NCBI RefSeq assembly: GCF_000715075.1
Contig: NC_134103.1
Location: 71,735,519-71,799,518 of the forward strand
Source: Nicotiana tabacum
Lineage: Eukaryota; Streptophyta; Magnoliopsida; Solanales; Solanaceae
Direction of reading: 5' to 3'
DNA: 64,000 bases
Shown: positions 23,877 through 36,185 of the stretch, piece after piece
How positions within the stretch are numbered: position 1 is the stretch's first letter
Layout: every line of letters starts with the position of its first letter
Translations under genes and position numbers: made by a program
The notes under the pieces: generated by a model
The model's input: the letters and a program-made list of their open reading frames with translations, nothing else
What the model was told of the DNA's origin: nothing
Database searches by the model: none

Positions 23877-24048
23877 TTTCAGGAGTCACGAGCAAGCTTA
23901 GTAGAGTCTGAAGGATCGGTATGGAAATGTCTGTACTTATCTCTCAAAGGCTATGAAGTTTAGGAACAATATCACTTCTTTCTTATCGTGTCGTGCAATT
24001 TTATTCTATCATCGATGATTGAACCATTCTACTCTTATTCTCTCGTAG
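23877..24048 (+). mobile_element. Leader remnant of element A
   Basis: It is short and non-coding, and shares AGGAGTCACGAGCAAGCTTAGTAGAGTCTG with the leader of element B (about 40,060-40,110). No tRNA-Met primer binding site is present, because the deletion joins LTR DNA at about 23,876 to mid-leader. It ends in TATTCTCTCGTAG, an acceptor-like sequence immediately before the gag ATG. Confidence 0.65.
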
Positions 24049-25390
24049 ATGGTGAGAACACGTAATACATCTACCGATGGACAGGGACCAGATCCCCCGG
24101 TGGCAACTATGGCCAGGGGTAGAGGTCGAGGCCGAGGTCGTGCTAGAGGCCAAGGAATAGGCAGAGGTCGAGCTCAGTCTAGAGCTCGAGCAGCTGCACC
24201 TGTTGTAGAACCTCAGGTTGATCTTCAGGAGGAGGTTCCAGTTCAGAATGTACCAGTTCAAGTCCCGAAAAGATTCATAGATACTCCAGTGCTTCAGGAT
24301 GCTCTAGTCCGTTTGGTGAGTCTTATGGAGGGTGTGGCCCGGAATGGTACATTTCTAGTGGCACCAGCCGTCTCACAGGCTGGGGGAGGAGCACAAACTC
24401 CTACTACTCCCGCTCCGGAGCAGATGGCTCCCCAGAATCAAGCTCCAGCAGCCCCGCCAGTTGGGGTAGTTCAGCCAGTTGTTGTGGCACAGACCGGTGA
24501 TAGGCCTGTCATGTCTTTTGAGGCCTTATTGATACTGGATAAGTTCACTAAGCTATTTCCAGTTTACTTCAGTGATACACCTTCTGAGGACTCACAGGAT
24601 TATCTTGACCGCTGCCATGAGGTACTGCGTAACATGGGTATAGTTGATACCAATGGGGTTGATTTTGCTGTATTTCAGATGTTGGGTTCCACCAAGAGGT
24701 GGTGGAGAGATTATACATTGACCAGACCAGTCGGATCTCCTGCACTTACCTGGGAGCAGTTCTCTCATCTATTTCTGGAGAAGTTCCTTCCTATCACACT
24801 GAGATTACCACAAGCAATTTGAACGTCTACAGCAGGGCAGTATGAATGTTACTCAGTATGAGTCCCGTTTTGTGGATTTGGCTCGTCATGCTCTCCTTTT
24901 ACTACCCACTGAGGGAGATAGAGTGAGGAGGTTTATTGAGGGACTCACTCACCATATCAGGATTTAGATGGCCAAGGAGACCAGAAGTGAGATTGCTTTT
25001 CAGGCAGCTGCTATTGTCGCGAGGAGGATCGAGATGGTTCTTACACAGGAGAGAGGACAGAGCTCTAATAAGAGGCCTCATCAGTTCGGTGGTTTCAATG
25101 GTGCCTCGTCTGGAGGCAAGGGTAATTTTGGTAGAGGTTATCCTCCCAAACTATTTCATTCAGCACTTCAGGCATCTCACGGTGCTTCAGGGAGTCACGG
25201 TCCTATTATGCCTTACTCTGGTCAGCCAGCATTTAGTGCAAATTCAGCTCCTATCAATGCACCACCACTCCATAGTTAATACAGCGGTTCTCCGGCCCAT
25301 TCAGGTCAGCTTCAACTTCAACAGCCACAACATCAGGATGGGTGTTATGAGTGTGGGAACATTGGTCACATTAGGAGTTATTGTCCTAGG
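24049..25390 (+). pseudogene. gag: Element A gag (Tekay-type chromovirus), broken
   Basis: The ATG at 24,049 follows CTCGTAG. The first 257 codons hold an Arg/Gly-rich N-terminus, a Pro/Ala-rich linker and the retrotransposon gag core (about residues 170-255, with FPVYFSDTPSEDSQDYLDR and WWRDYTLTRP). A small deletion near 24,810 shifts the frame. The continuation (QFERLQQGSMNVTQYE-type) stops at TAG 24,965 and again at TAA 25,277. A CX2CX4HX4C zinc knuckle is intact at 25,343-25,384 in the frame leading into pol. Gag would form the virus-like particle and bind RNA through the knuckle. Three lesions make it a pseudogene. Confidence 0.85.
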
Positions 25391-27070
25391 TTGTCGAGTA
25401 ACAAATCTCGGCCGGATTCTCGTGGCATCATACCGGCATCGGTTGTTTCACCGCCTACTCAGCCAGCTAGAGGTAGGGTTCAGGAAGCTACAGGTGGAGG
25501 TCAGGCCATTAGAGACGGAGGTCAGACCATTAGAGGTGGAGATCAGACCGTCAGAGGTAGAGGCCAGCCAGTTAGAGGTCGTCCTAGAGACGCAGTTCAG
25601 AGTGGTGGGGCCCAGCCCCAATTTTATGCTTTTCCAGCTAGGCCTGAGGCCGAGTCATATGATGCTGTGATCACAGGTATTATTCCAGTTTGCCATAGAG
25701 ATGCTTCAGTTTTATTTGATCCAGGATCTACTTATTCCTTTGCGTCCTCCTATTTTGCTTCATATTTGGTTGTGCCTTGTGATTCTCTGAGTGCTTCTGT
25801 TTGTGTATCTACAGCGGTGGGAGACTCTTTCATAGTAGATCATGTCTCTCGTTCGTGTGTGATTATTATTGGTAGTCTTGAGACTAGTGTGGATCTTCTA
25901 CTTCTTGATATGGTAGATTTTGATGTCATCTTAGGTATGGATTGGCTGTCACCTTATCATACTATATTGGATTGTCATGCCAAGACAGTGACCCTAGCCA
26001 TGCCGGGGTTACCTCGGTTAGAGTGGAAAGGAAATCCTGGCCATTCTGCCAGCAGAGTTATTTCTTGTCTGAAAGCTCAGTGTATGGTAGAGAAAGGGTA
26101 TCTAGCCTATTTTGCTTATATTCGCGATCCCAGTGCGGATGTTCCTTCTATGGACTCAGTACTAGTTGTTCGTGAATTTTCAGAAGTATTTCCTACAGAT
26201 TTGCCGGGGATGCCACCCGACAGAGATATTGACTTTTGTATTGATTTAGCTCCGGGCACTCATCCTATTTCTATTCCACCCTACCGTATGGCCCCGCCGG
26301 AGTTAAAAGAATTAAAAGAGCAGTTACAAGACCTGTTTGATCAGGGATTCATTAGACCCAGTGTCTCGCCCTGTGGTGCACCGGTACTATTTGTAAAGAA
26401 GAAAGATGGCTCTATGCGGATGTGTATAGATTATCGGCAGTTGAACAAAGCTACTATTAAAAACAAATATCTGCTGCCAAGAATTGATGACCTATTTGAT
26501 CAACTTCAGGGTGCCAAGGTATTTTCAAAGATCGATTTTAGGTCTCGTTACCATCAGTTGAAGATTAGGGCATCTGATGTCCCTAAAATAGCTTTTCGGA
26601 CTCGGTATGGGCATTACGAATTCCTAGTGATGTCATTTGGGTTGACAAATGCCCCAGCAATATTTATGGATTTGATGAATCGAGTGTTCAATCCTTATTT
26701 GGATTCTTTTGTAGTTGTATTCATTGATGATATCTTAATTTACTCCAGCAGTCGAGAGGAGCATGAGCAGCATCTTCGGAGTGTGCGTCGTACTTTGAAG
26801 AATAATCAGTTATATGCCAAATTTTCAAAAATGTAAGTTTTGGTTAGACTCAGTTGCCTTTTTGGGGCATGTTGTATCGGCAGAAGGCATAAAGGTGGAT
26901 CCTAAGATGATATAGGTTGTTCAAAATTGGCCTAGACCTACTTCACTTTCAGAGATCCTGAGTTTCCTGGGTTTTGCGGGTTATTATCGTCGGTTCATTG
27001 AAGGGTTTTCATCTATAGCAAGCCCATTGACTAGACTGACCTAGAAAGGTGTCCCATTCAGATGGTCAGA
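25391..27070 (+). pseudogene. pol: Element A protease and reverse transcriptase, broken
   Basis: One open stretch of 481 codons is continuous with the zinc knuckle. The retropepsin active site is DPGS (25,718), with the conserved [10 protein letters not shown] downstream. RT starts around [17 protein letters not shown], where an ELK duplication is visible. It shows the conserved blocks [44 protein letters not shown] and the catalytic FIDD (about 26,720-26,731), which is intact. A frameshift at about 26,833 interrupts the thumb ([11 protein letters not shown]). Stops follow at about 26,914 and 27,041. Domain order and motifs are Ty3/Gypsy, Tekay (Del) clade. Confidence 0.9.
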
Positions 27071-27080
27071 CGAGTGTGAG

Positions 27081-27520
27081 TTGAGCTTTCAGAAGCTCAA
27101 GACTGCTTTGACTACGGCGCCAATGTTGGTGTTACCCACAGGTTCAGGATCGTATACGGTATATTGTGATACATCTCACATTGGACTTGGGGAAATATTA
27201 ATGCAAGATGGCATGGAGATTGCATATGCATCAAGGCAGTTGAAAGTTCACGAGAATGAATTATTCTGTTCATGACTTAGAATTAGCAGCCATTGTTCAT
27301 GCACTGATGATTTGGAGGCATTACCTCTACAGTGTCTCGTGTGAGGTATTTACTGATCATCGTAGCCTTCAATATCTGTTCAAACAAAAAGATCTTAATT
27401 TGAGGTAGAGAAGATGGTTGGAGTTGTTGAAAGACTATGATATCACCATTTTGTATCACCCCGGAAAGGCCAATGTGGTGGCCGATGTTTTGAGTAGAAA
27501 GGCTGTGAGTATGGGCAGCC
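27081..27520 (+). pseudogene. Element A RNase H, broken
   Basis: It begins FQKLKTALTTAPMLVLP with the typical YTVYCDTSHIGLG (first catalytic Asp), [12 protein letters not shown], then a frameshift at about 27,268, [11 protein letters not shown] (catalytic Glu), [11 protein letters not shown] (Asp) and a TAG at 27,406. The tether [18 protein letters not shown] follows. Its role is to degrade the RNA strand of the RNA/DNA hybrid. It continues from RT and leads to integrase as in all Ty3/Gypsy pol genes. Confidence 0.85.
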
Positions 27521-28506
27521 TTGCTTATATTCCGGTTGGTGAGAGACCATTAGCTGTAGATGTCCATACTTTGGCTTATCAGTTGGTGAGGTTAGATGTT
27601 TCAACACCTAGTTGGGTTTTAGCTTGCACAGTCGCTTGGTCTTCTTTATATGAGCGTATCAGAGAGAGGCAGTTTGATGATCCTTATTTACTTGTCCTTA
27701 AGGACAGGTGCGGCACGGTGATGCCAAATAGGTCACTGTGGGGGAAGATGGAGTTCTACGAATGCAGGGTCGTATTTGTGTGCCTAGTATTGACGGGCTT
27801 CGTGAATTAATTCTTGTAGAGGCACACAGTTTCAGGTATTCTATTCATCCAGGAACCGCCAAAATGTATCAAGATTTGCGGCAATATTATTGGTGGAAGA
27901 GAATGAAAAAGGATATAGTTGCATATGTAGCTCGGTGTCTGAATTGTCAGCAAGTTAAGTACGAGCATAAGAGACCTGGTGGTTTGCTTCAGAAGTTAGA
28001 AATTCCTGAGTGGAAATGGGAGCGTATCATTATGGATTTTGTTTTTGGACTCCCACTTACTCAGAGAAAATTTGATGCAGTTTTGGGTCATTGTGGATAG
28101 GTTGACCAAGTCAGCACATTTCATTCCAGTGGCAGTTACCTATTCTTCAGAGAGGTTAGCTGAAATTTACATTCATGAGATTGTCCGCCTTCACTGTGTT
28201 CCCGTGTCTATTATTTCAGATCGAGGTACGCAGTTTACCTCACACTTCTGGAGGGCTGTACAACGTGAGTTAGGCATGTGGGTTAAGTTGAGTATAACAT
28301 TTCATCCACAGACAGACAGACATTCAGAGCGCACCATTCAGATATGGGAAGATATGCTTCGCGCTTGTGTTATAGACTTTGGAGGTTTTTGGGATCAATT
28401 CCTGCCACTTGTGGAGTTTGCTTATAATAACAGCTACCAGTCGAGTATTCAGATGGCTCCATATAAGGCATTATACGGAAGGCGATGCCGATCGCCAGTT
28501 GGATAG
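27521..28506 (+). pseudogene. Element A integrase, frameshifted but with intact DDE residues
   Basis: An HHCC zinc-binding region is visible (AHSFRYSIHPGTAKM ... RCLNCQQVKYEH). The catalytic core has D at 28,035 (IMDFVFG), D at 28,219 (SDRGTQF) and E at 28,327 (SERTIQ), with the canonical 35 residues between the second D and E. Frameshifts near 27,708 and 28,083 and a TAG at 28,504 split it. The GPY/F-like segment continues out of frame. Integrase would insert the cDNA. In this copy the active-site residues survive while the frame does not. Confidence 0.88.
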
Positions 28507-28762
28507 TTTGAATCGGGTGAGGCTCGGTTGTTGGGTACCGATTGGTACAGGATGCCTTGGATAAGGTTAAGGTTATTGAAGATCGACTTCGCACAGCTCA
28601 GTCTAGGCAAAAGAGTTATGCCGATCGTAAAGTGCGTGATATTGCATTCATGGTTGGAGAAAGAGTATTGCTCCGGGTTTCACCTATGAAAAGTGTAATG
28701 AGGTTTTGAAAGTAGGGCAAGTTGAGCCCTAGATATATCGGACCTTTGAAATTCTTGAAAGG

Positions 28763-29155
28763 ATGGGTGACGTAGCCTACAGGCTTGCATTACCACCTAG
28801 CTTATCAGAGGTTCATCTGGTGTTCCATATGTCTATGCTCCAGAAATATCATGGTGATCCGTCCCATGTGTTAGATTTTAGCTCAGTCCAATTGGACAAA
28901 GATTTGACTTACGAGGAGGAGCCGGTGGCTATTCTAGCCCGGCAGGTCCGGCAGTTGAGGTCTAAGAGTTATCCTTCAGTTCGGGTGCACTGGAGAGGTC
29001 AGCTAGTAGAGGCATCTATCTGGGAGTCCGAGTCAGACATGCAGAGTAAATATCCACATTTATTCACCAGCTCAGGTATTTTTTCTAATTCCGTTCGAGG
29101 ACGAACGTTTGTTTTAGAGGTGGAGAATGTGATGACCCAAAAATATCATCTTTAA
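28763..29155 (+). pseudogene. Element A integrase C-terminus with chromodomain
   Basis: The frame begins GDVAYRLALPPSL, passes VFHMSMLQKYHGDPSHVLD, and ends in a chromodomain (about 28,916-29,070) of the Tekay type: EEEPVAILARQVRQLRSK, VRVHWRGQ, WESESDM, YPHLF. Chromodomains of this group are thought to steer integration toward heterochromatin, in keeping with the gene-poor setting. The frame runs into the hairpin/PPT and LTR and stops at 29,153. Confidence 0.85.
29092..29127 (+). other. PPT hairpin and polypurine tract of element A
   Basis: CGTTCG-AGGA-CGAACG (29,092-29,107) is a perfect 6-bp stem with a 4-base loop. It is followed by TTTGTTTTAGAGGTGGAGAA and then the LTR start TGTGATGACC at 29,128. 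Confidence 0.8.
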
Positions 29156-32125
29156 ATTTAATAATTAATTCTATGTTCTAATACCTCAAAAAGCACTATT
29201 AATCACTCCTCGACTTGGGTGTGCAATCCGTAAAATTTTTCGAAAAGTTTTTATGTGAAAAATAAATTAAATGTGAAATAGAGCTTTAAAAACTCAATTG
29301 AGTTGACTTTGGTCAACATTTTTAGCAAACGGACTCAGATCAGTATTTTGACAGTTCCGGTAGGTCCGTATTGTAATTTGGAACTTGGGCGTATGTCCAA
29401 AATCGAATTCCGAGGTCCGTAGCCCGAGATATAGAATTTTGATGAAAAATTAAAAGTTTGAAAGCTTAATGATTTTTAAGTATTTACTGATGTTGGATTT
29501 ATTGACATCGGGTACGTATTTTGGCTCCAGAGCCCGATATAGGTCCACTATAATAGTTATGACTTGTCTGGCGAATTTGGTGAGAAACGGAGTTGATTTG
29601 ACGTGATTCGGACGTCCGGTTGTGAAAATATAAGTTTTAAAGTTTTTTTGAAAATTTTCTTTGACTTGTTGTCTGGTTCGTAGTTCTAGGTGTTATTTTG
29701 GCGATCTGATCGCGCGAGCAAGTTCGTATGATATTTTAGGACTTGTGTGCATATATGGTATGGAACGCTGAGGGCTCGGGTGTAAATCGTTTCAGGATCG
29801 GCGCATTTCGGAACCATGAAACTTCTGAACCTGCTGCTACTGGTTTCCTTCTATGCGATTGCGTGACTGTGTCCGCAATCGCGAAGGCTTAATGGTCACG
29901 GATGATATTTGTACTATGCTATCACATAGTGAGGTCCGCGATCGCATAGTGACAGCAGGCAAAGCACCGTGAATGCAAGGGCCAAGCCGCGTTCGCGTAG
30001 AAGGAATGAGGCAGAAGCTGAAGCACAAAATTTGTACTACGGGATCGCACAATGATGTTCGCGATCGCAGAAGACTAAGAAATTGTGTTTCGCGTTCGCG
30101 AGAGCACTGCCGCGTTCGCGTAGAGCAAAAAACTGGGCAGCAAAAAAAATGTGCTTTGTGATCGCGAAGCATTGTTCGCGATCGCATAAGGTCAAATCTG
30201 GGCAAACAGAACTTAAGTTCTAGAAATGGGATTTCGTCCCATTTTCAATCAATTTCCATTTTTGAGCTCGGGTAAAGCGATTCTTGGGTGATTTTCACGG
30301 AAAAATATTGGGGTAAGTGTTCCTTATCCTATATTAATTATATTTCATGATTCCATACTCCTTTATATCATGAATCCGTGAAATTTTGGGAGAAAAATCA
30401 GATTTATATAAAATCTTCCAAAAAAAAAAGGTTTAAGATTTGAAAGTCCATTTGACATCGGAATTTGATAATTTTTATATGGTTGGACTCGTCTCGGAAT
30501 GGGTGTTCAGATTTCGTAATTTTTTTTGAGATTTGAGACGTGGGCCCCACTGTCTTTTTTTAAAGTGAATTTCGGATTTTACCCGGAAAATTAGTAAATT
30601 CATATGGAATTAATTTATACGATTTGTATTGAGTATATCGAATTGTTTTTGAAGAGATTTGAAGCTTTTGGAGTCAAATTTAAAAGGAAAAGTTGTGGTC
30701 GAGTAATTGATTGAAATTGCAAAGCGAGGTAAGTGTCGTGGTTAACCTTGGAATAGAACCTCTTAAATTATTTGTTATGTGAAATGCAAGTGAACGACGT
30801 ATAGGCAAGGTGAAGACTGTCTATACATCGTCAAATTAATTATTTGCATAATTATTTGAAAATCATAAATTGTTCTAAGATACGAATTAATTGTTATAAT
30901 AATTGTTTCTCTCCTATTCTTTGTCAAATATTAATTCTTGAATTCCTGCGATAATTGTTACATGCTATTTGATTTAGGTGTCTTAATTGTTATTTGACAT
31001 TTGGCATACTAAATATTAAACTGGCTATTTTCTCCACGATTTTCACAATTAATTTCTAATTGCCATTGTTTGTTCATAAATAAACTAAAATTATTGTGTG
31101 CCTTGATACTTAATAGTTTTTCATTGGACGTGATATTTATTGGAGTAATATTTATTACATTTATGAGTTGTTTAAAGTTATACTGGGGGAACGGGTTGTA
31201 CGCCGCAATTTGAAATGAAAGTGTGTGTATATATATATATTGGGGGATCGGATTGCACACCGCAACAAACTTATTTAAAAGTCTATATTGGAGGATCGGA
31301 TTGCACGCTGCAACAGACTTATTTAAAAGTCTATATTGGGGGATCGGATTGCACACCGCATCAGACTTATTAAAAAGTCCATTTATTAGTGGATCAGATT
31401 GCATGCCGTAACAGACTTATTTAAAAGTCTATATTGGGGGATCGGATTGCACGCCGCAACAGACTTATTGAAAAGTCTATATTGGGGGATCGGATTGCAC
31501 GCCGCAACAGACTTATTAAAAAGTCCATATATTGGGGGATCAGATTGCACGCCGCAACAGATTTATTTTAAAGTCTATATATATACTTGATTAAAATAAA
31601 TATATTGGAGGGTTTAAAATGAATATATTGTGGGAACGGGTTGCACGCTGCAACGAAAATTGGTTGAAATAATAATTGGTTATGACTGTTGAGTTGGCTT
31701 CAACTATTAGAAATGAGTTACCTGATTTAATTCTATTATTATGGTTATTACTATTATTGCGTATAGGTTAATGTAAGTGACCTACCTTAGCCTCATCATT
31801 ACTCCGTCGAGGTTAGGCTCGGCACTTATCAGTACATGGGGTCGGTTGTACTGATATTATATTCTGCACTTCTTGTGCAGATTTCAGAGTTTGTCCCAGT
31901 GGCGTACCATAGACTTGCTCGGATTTCAGTTACCAGAGGAGACTTGAGGTATAACTGCACGGTGTCCGCAGTTCTGAAGTCCCCGTCTACTTTACTTTAG
32001 CTGTGTGTTTGTTTTCCAGACAACTTTATTTTATTCAGACCTTTATTAGTATTATTCTAGAAGCTCCTGTACTTATGACACCAATTCTGGGATGGTATTT
32101 AGACTCCGTTATTTTTATGGATTAT
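29128..32125 (+). mobile_element. 3' LTR of element A, first part
   Basis: It starts TGTGATGACCC directly after the PPT. It contains the GCGATCGC cassette (29,845-30,190), GAGGTAAGT (30,726-30,734), the about 50-bp array (seven units, 31,240-31,585) and the CTGCACTTCTTGTGCAG hairpin (about 31,863-31,880). It is interrupted after GGATTATT near 32,125 by a solo LTR of family B. The remaining about 140 bp lie at 34,751-34,891. Confidence 0.85.
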
Positions 32126-34724
32126 TTTCACGAACACAATTATCCCTCCATAAGGTGTCGTGATGGCACGTAGTCTTTACGACTAGGTAAGTCTAATATT
32201 GCAAAAAATATAAAGAAAACACAATATTTTTAAAGATAACCAGCATATTGTGAATAGCCAAGAGTAGTACCACTCGACATATACAAAATAATTTCCCAAG
32301 ACCCGGAATATCACTAAGTCACAAGCTGCTATAATCTATGTAGCTCAATACAAAAGTCTGAAGATAATAAAGAAAGTCTCTAGGCGAGGGAGTAGAAGGG
32401 GACTACGAAGATCTACGGACCCAAGCAGAAGTACCTTGGAGTCTCCTAGAATCAGCAACACACACTAACCCCAAGGCTGATAGCTCGTACCTGGATCTGC
32501 ACTTGAAAACATGTGCAGGAAGGGCATTAGTACCCCACAATGGTACCCAGTAAGTGCCAAGCCTAACCTCGGTCAAGTAGTACGAGGTCAGGTCAAGGCC
32601 CTACCAGAGTAAATATAATAAATTAAACAGTAAAAGATATAAGTGAAATTTACGGTAATATAGTTAAAGAAATTCTCGAAAATTTAACAGTTAAGGGAGC
32701 CCTCGGCTCAAAACGAGGTAAACACAGTGGGAAAATCTCCCGGGATACTGTCCCGTAGTTCCTAATGAATATGTAGTACGGGAGTTCTCCCGGAATACGT
32801 CTGTAGTCCCAAAGTAAATATGCAGTGCTGGGGGATCTCCCGAAATACGTCCATAGTCCCAAAGTAAATATGCAGTGCTGGGGGATCTCCCGGAATACGT
32901 CTTTAGTCCCAAAGTAAATATGCAGTGCTGGGGGATCTCCCGGAATACGTCCGTAGTCCCAATTTAAATATGCAACACAAGATGAAATGGCATGTATGGC
33001 ATCGAGTTATACAGTTTATACCGAACACTGATAAGAAAAATATGAATTTAACTAAGCATGGCGCACAAAATGTCAAATAGGCAGTTAAAACATGTAAGCA
33101 TGCTTTTCTAGTCTAAACTACACAATTAAACATATTAGTACAATTAATAAGAGAAGCAATTTATGATTTAAAAAGGTTAAACATGATTTTTTTTTTTGCA
33201 ATAATAGCCTGTGTACGTACTCATCACCTCACGTACACGGCGCCCACACACCAAATAATATCAAGATATCTTAAGGAAAAAGTCCCCAACACAAGGTTAG
33301 GCAAGCCACTTACCTCGAACCGCTCAAATCAACCTGATATCACGTTCTTGCCACGAGTATCCGACTCCAAATGGCCCGAATCTATTCAAAACAGTACAAT
33401 ACCATCAATACGCGCTAATGGAATGAATCCCACAAGAAAAACTACAAAATTAGGACAAAACCCGAAATTGGCTAAAACCCGGCCCCCGAGCTCACGTCTC
33501 GAAACCCGACAAAATTCATGAAACTAGAAAGTTCATTCACTCATGAGTCTATCCATATAAAATTTACTAAAATCCGACACCAAATGGTCCTCCATTTCAC
33601 AATTCAAACTTCCAAATCTCTAGCCTCCATCTTCCAATTTCCACCTTAAATACACACTAACTAGGTGGAAAAATACATGGCAAGGAAAGATTATTGATCA
33701 AAAATAAGCACAAGGAACTTACCTCAAGAAATGCCTCGAAAATGCTATCACAAATCGCCTTAACCCGAGTTTGCCCAGGTATTTCCGCACCTGCGGAACT
33801 TAGGCTCGCACCTCCGGGTGCGCTTATGCGGAAAATGTGCGCATCTGCGCAACTCACTTGCCCCCTCTGCCTTCGCACCTGCGACGAAAGGGCCACACCT
33901 GCGCACTCGCGCCTGCGGACGTCCCTTCCGTTTCTGCGCATCTTGCGCATTTGCGATCATCCTTGAGCATTTGCGGGCATCAGAGATGCGTAACTTCCTC
34001 GTACCTGCGACCCCAGGCCAACTCTCAACTTTCTCGCATCTGCGTCTGCAAGCCTCACTTGAAATTCCTCTAAGTCCAAGCTTTCACCCATTAAGCATCT
34101 GAAATACACCCGAGGCCCCCGGGACCTCAACCAAATATGCCAATCAATCCTAAAATACCATACGAACTTAGTCGAGCCTTCAAATCACATCGAACAACAC
34201 CAAAATCATGAATTAAGCACGGATTCAAGCCAAAGAATTTAAAATTTTCCAAATTCTACAAACGACGCCGAACCACATTAATTCTTGTCCGAATGACCTC
34301 AAATTTTACACACAGGTCACAAATGACACTACGAACCTACATCCACTTTCGAAATTTCATTCCGAGCTCGATATCAAAATTTTCACTATCGGCCAAAATC
34401 GCCGAAAAAATTAACTTTCGCCAATTCAAGCCTAAATCTACTATAGACCTCCAAAACATATTCCGGATGCACTCCTAACCCCAAAATCACTCAACGGAGC
34501 TAACGGAGTCGACGTAATTCCATTCCGGATCCGTTTTCACACAGTTCCGACTACGGTCCAAACGCTAAGGCTTAAACTCACAACTAGGGACTAAGTGTCC
34601 CAAAACTCCCCGAATTCCATAACCAAACACTCTGGCAAATCCCAAAAGCAGAAACAAATATGGGAAAAGTAGATATTAGGGGATCGGGGCTCAAATTCTC
34701 AAAACGACCGGTCGGGTCGTTACA
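32126..34724 (-). mobile_element. Solo LTR of family B, minus strand, nested in the LTR of element A
   Basis: On the minus strand it begins TGTAACGACCCGACCGGTC at 34,724 and ends near 32,126 in a decayed form of GGGTCATGACA, with CCTAGTCGTAAAGACTACGTGCC close to the end. It shares with element B the GGGACTACGGAACG tandem units (32,735-32,960), the CGCACCTGCG cassette (33,775-34,045) and GAGGTAAGT (complement 33,308-33,316). I find no matching 5-bp flanks (ATTAT left, ACTCC right). About 25 bp of LTR-like filler at 34,725-34,750 suggest later rearrangement. Confidence 0.75.
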
Positions 34725-34750
34725 ACTCCGTAAGTGTCAAGCCTAACTCT

Positions 34751-34891
34751 ACTTCCGCGTTTGTTTCTTTGTTATTAACAAATTTTAAAATTATTTTAAA
34801 ATGGAATATATTATTCTAACGATAGCTTGCCTAGCAAGTGAAATGTTAGGCGCCATCACGGTCCCGAAGGTGGAAATTTCGGGTCGTGACA
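34751..34891 (+). mobile_element. 3' LTR of element A, terminal part
   Basis: It resumes at CTTCCGCGTTTGTTTCTTTG and runs to GGTCGTGACA at 34,891, base for base like the complement of 438-575. The next five bases, ATCTC, are the complement of the GAGAT target site beside the solo LTR at 433-437, so both LTRs occupy the same site of the same exon. Confidence 0.85.
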
Positions 34892-34974
34892 ATCTCTTCC
34901 CTCAATATTGACTCATGGGCATTGCTAATAGAGTCTTGAAAATGATGACCAATATGAGGGGCCATGTAACCAAC
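34892..34974 (-). pseudogene. Host exon fragment, inverted copy 2
   Basis: It is the complement of 357-437 with a few changes: ATG at 34,965 on the minus strand, frame opening MAPHIGHHFQDSISNA. It is cut by the LTR end of element A exactly where copy 1 is cut by the solo LTR. The upstream intron-like DNA (34,975-35,190) also matches 140-356 in reverse. Confidence 0.5.
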
Positions 34975-35192
34975 TATAAAAACAAAAAAAACAAAAAAAG
35001 AGAGTGAAAATTTTGCGTCTTTCTAGGATAGAAATTAAAAATACAATAATTATATATCCAGTGTGATCCCACAAGTGAGTTCTGGGAAGGGTAGTGTATG
35101 TGTAGACTCTCATCTTGTGCATATAGGGATGTTATTTCTGATAGAAACCAGGCTCAAGGAAAGCGCGGATAGAAACTTGAAAAAAAAAAATG

Positions 35193-35325
35193 CCAGGTCC
35201 GGAGAAGGGCCAGACTACAGTCTTACCCTAGATTTCTTCAAGAGACTATTTCCGCGTGTCGAACCCGTGACCTCCTGGCCACATGGCAGTAACTTTACCA
35301 GTTTTGCTAAGCCTACACTTCAGAA
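35193..35325 (-). mobile_element. tRNA-derived SINE, inverted copy of the one at 15-139
   Basis: The complement contains box B (CGAACCCGTGACC on the plus strand) and the same internal deletion as the copy at the window start. SINE, intron and exon were therefore duplicated together. Confidence 0.7.
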
Positions 35326-36185
35326 ACTAAAAATATTTTCAAATATTATTACAAACCTGGGAATGGGATGGTTTGTTGATCAGTGGAAGGAGTGAGGCCT
35401 GAAATCTGATGTTGTATTATATTCCTTGATGTTGAAGGTTGTTGATCAGATTCAGGGGATGTAAAATCCTTCATTGCTATTTCTGTGATGAGAGTTTTTG
35501 AAAAACAACAGAAAATTAAAGGGGGGAATAAATTGATTGACTTGACTATAGAGGAAGTTGAAGAGCGCGTAAGGCGCTGTTTGAGTTGGAAGTGTATTTT
35601 ATGACAGTTACAATTTGAAACCGAATCATATCGAGTTTAATTAGATATAGTATTGGTATAACATTTTAAGAAATCGAATACCGAACTAAAATATCTAAAT
35701 ATTGTACCGCACAAATAGACAAACATTCCTAACTGTAATTATGGAATAGTTTTGGAAAGGTAATCTTTAATTTTGGTTAAAATATTTTGATATTTTTGAC
35801 AAGATGCCTAGGTTCCCTGATTTTCTTCCAAAGCTTCCTTCTCTTGTCAATAGATTCATGATCATACTTATATAAATTCGTACTCATCTTGAGTTGTTAG
35901 CTTCTGTGAAGTTTTTCCTGAAATATATATATATATATATAATATTTATTCATCCTAGACGATTTTGTATTACAATAATTGGTCTTAAATTCGTTTGGAT
36001 TGAAAATCACTAACAAGAGAAGACAATTGAGTTTATACTTTTAGATGCAATTGTCATAACATCAATTTTTCATCTTATTCAAGTTTCCTCTTAGTACGAA
36101 GTGTTATGGTCTTTTTTATTAAAGTTACATTCGGTTTTTTATATTTTAAATCTTTTATTTTTCATATTCAAGTCACATATATCTA
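35326..36185. other. AT-rich stretch without recognisable gene
   Basis: No domain or LTR framework is seen. A short piece (about 35,540-35,590) reads GAGGAAGTTGAAGAGCG...TTTGAGTTGGAAGTG and faintly resembles the continuation of the host exon in plus orientation, but it is too short to call. A (AT)n run is at 35,925-35,942. Confidence 0.5.

Noticed and set aside
33657..34102. Several overlapping Cys/Arg-rich frames
   Set aside because: They are frames through the CGCACCTGCG cassette of a family B LTR. The Cys and Arg content reflects the decamer repeat.
35063..35395. 110-codon plus-strand frame
   Set aside because: It is the antisense of the inverted SINE and host exon intron.
35540..35600. 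Additional copy of the host exon in plus orientation
   Set aside because: Only about 40 bases resemble the charged-helix codons, with gaps. This could be chance in AG-rich DNA.
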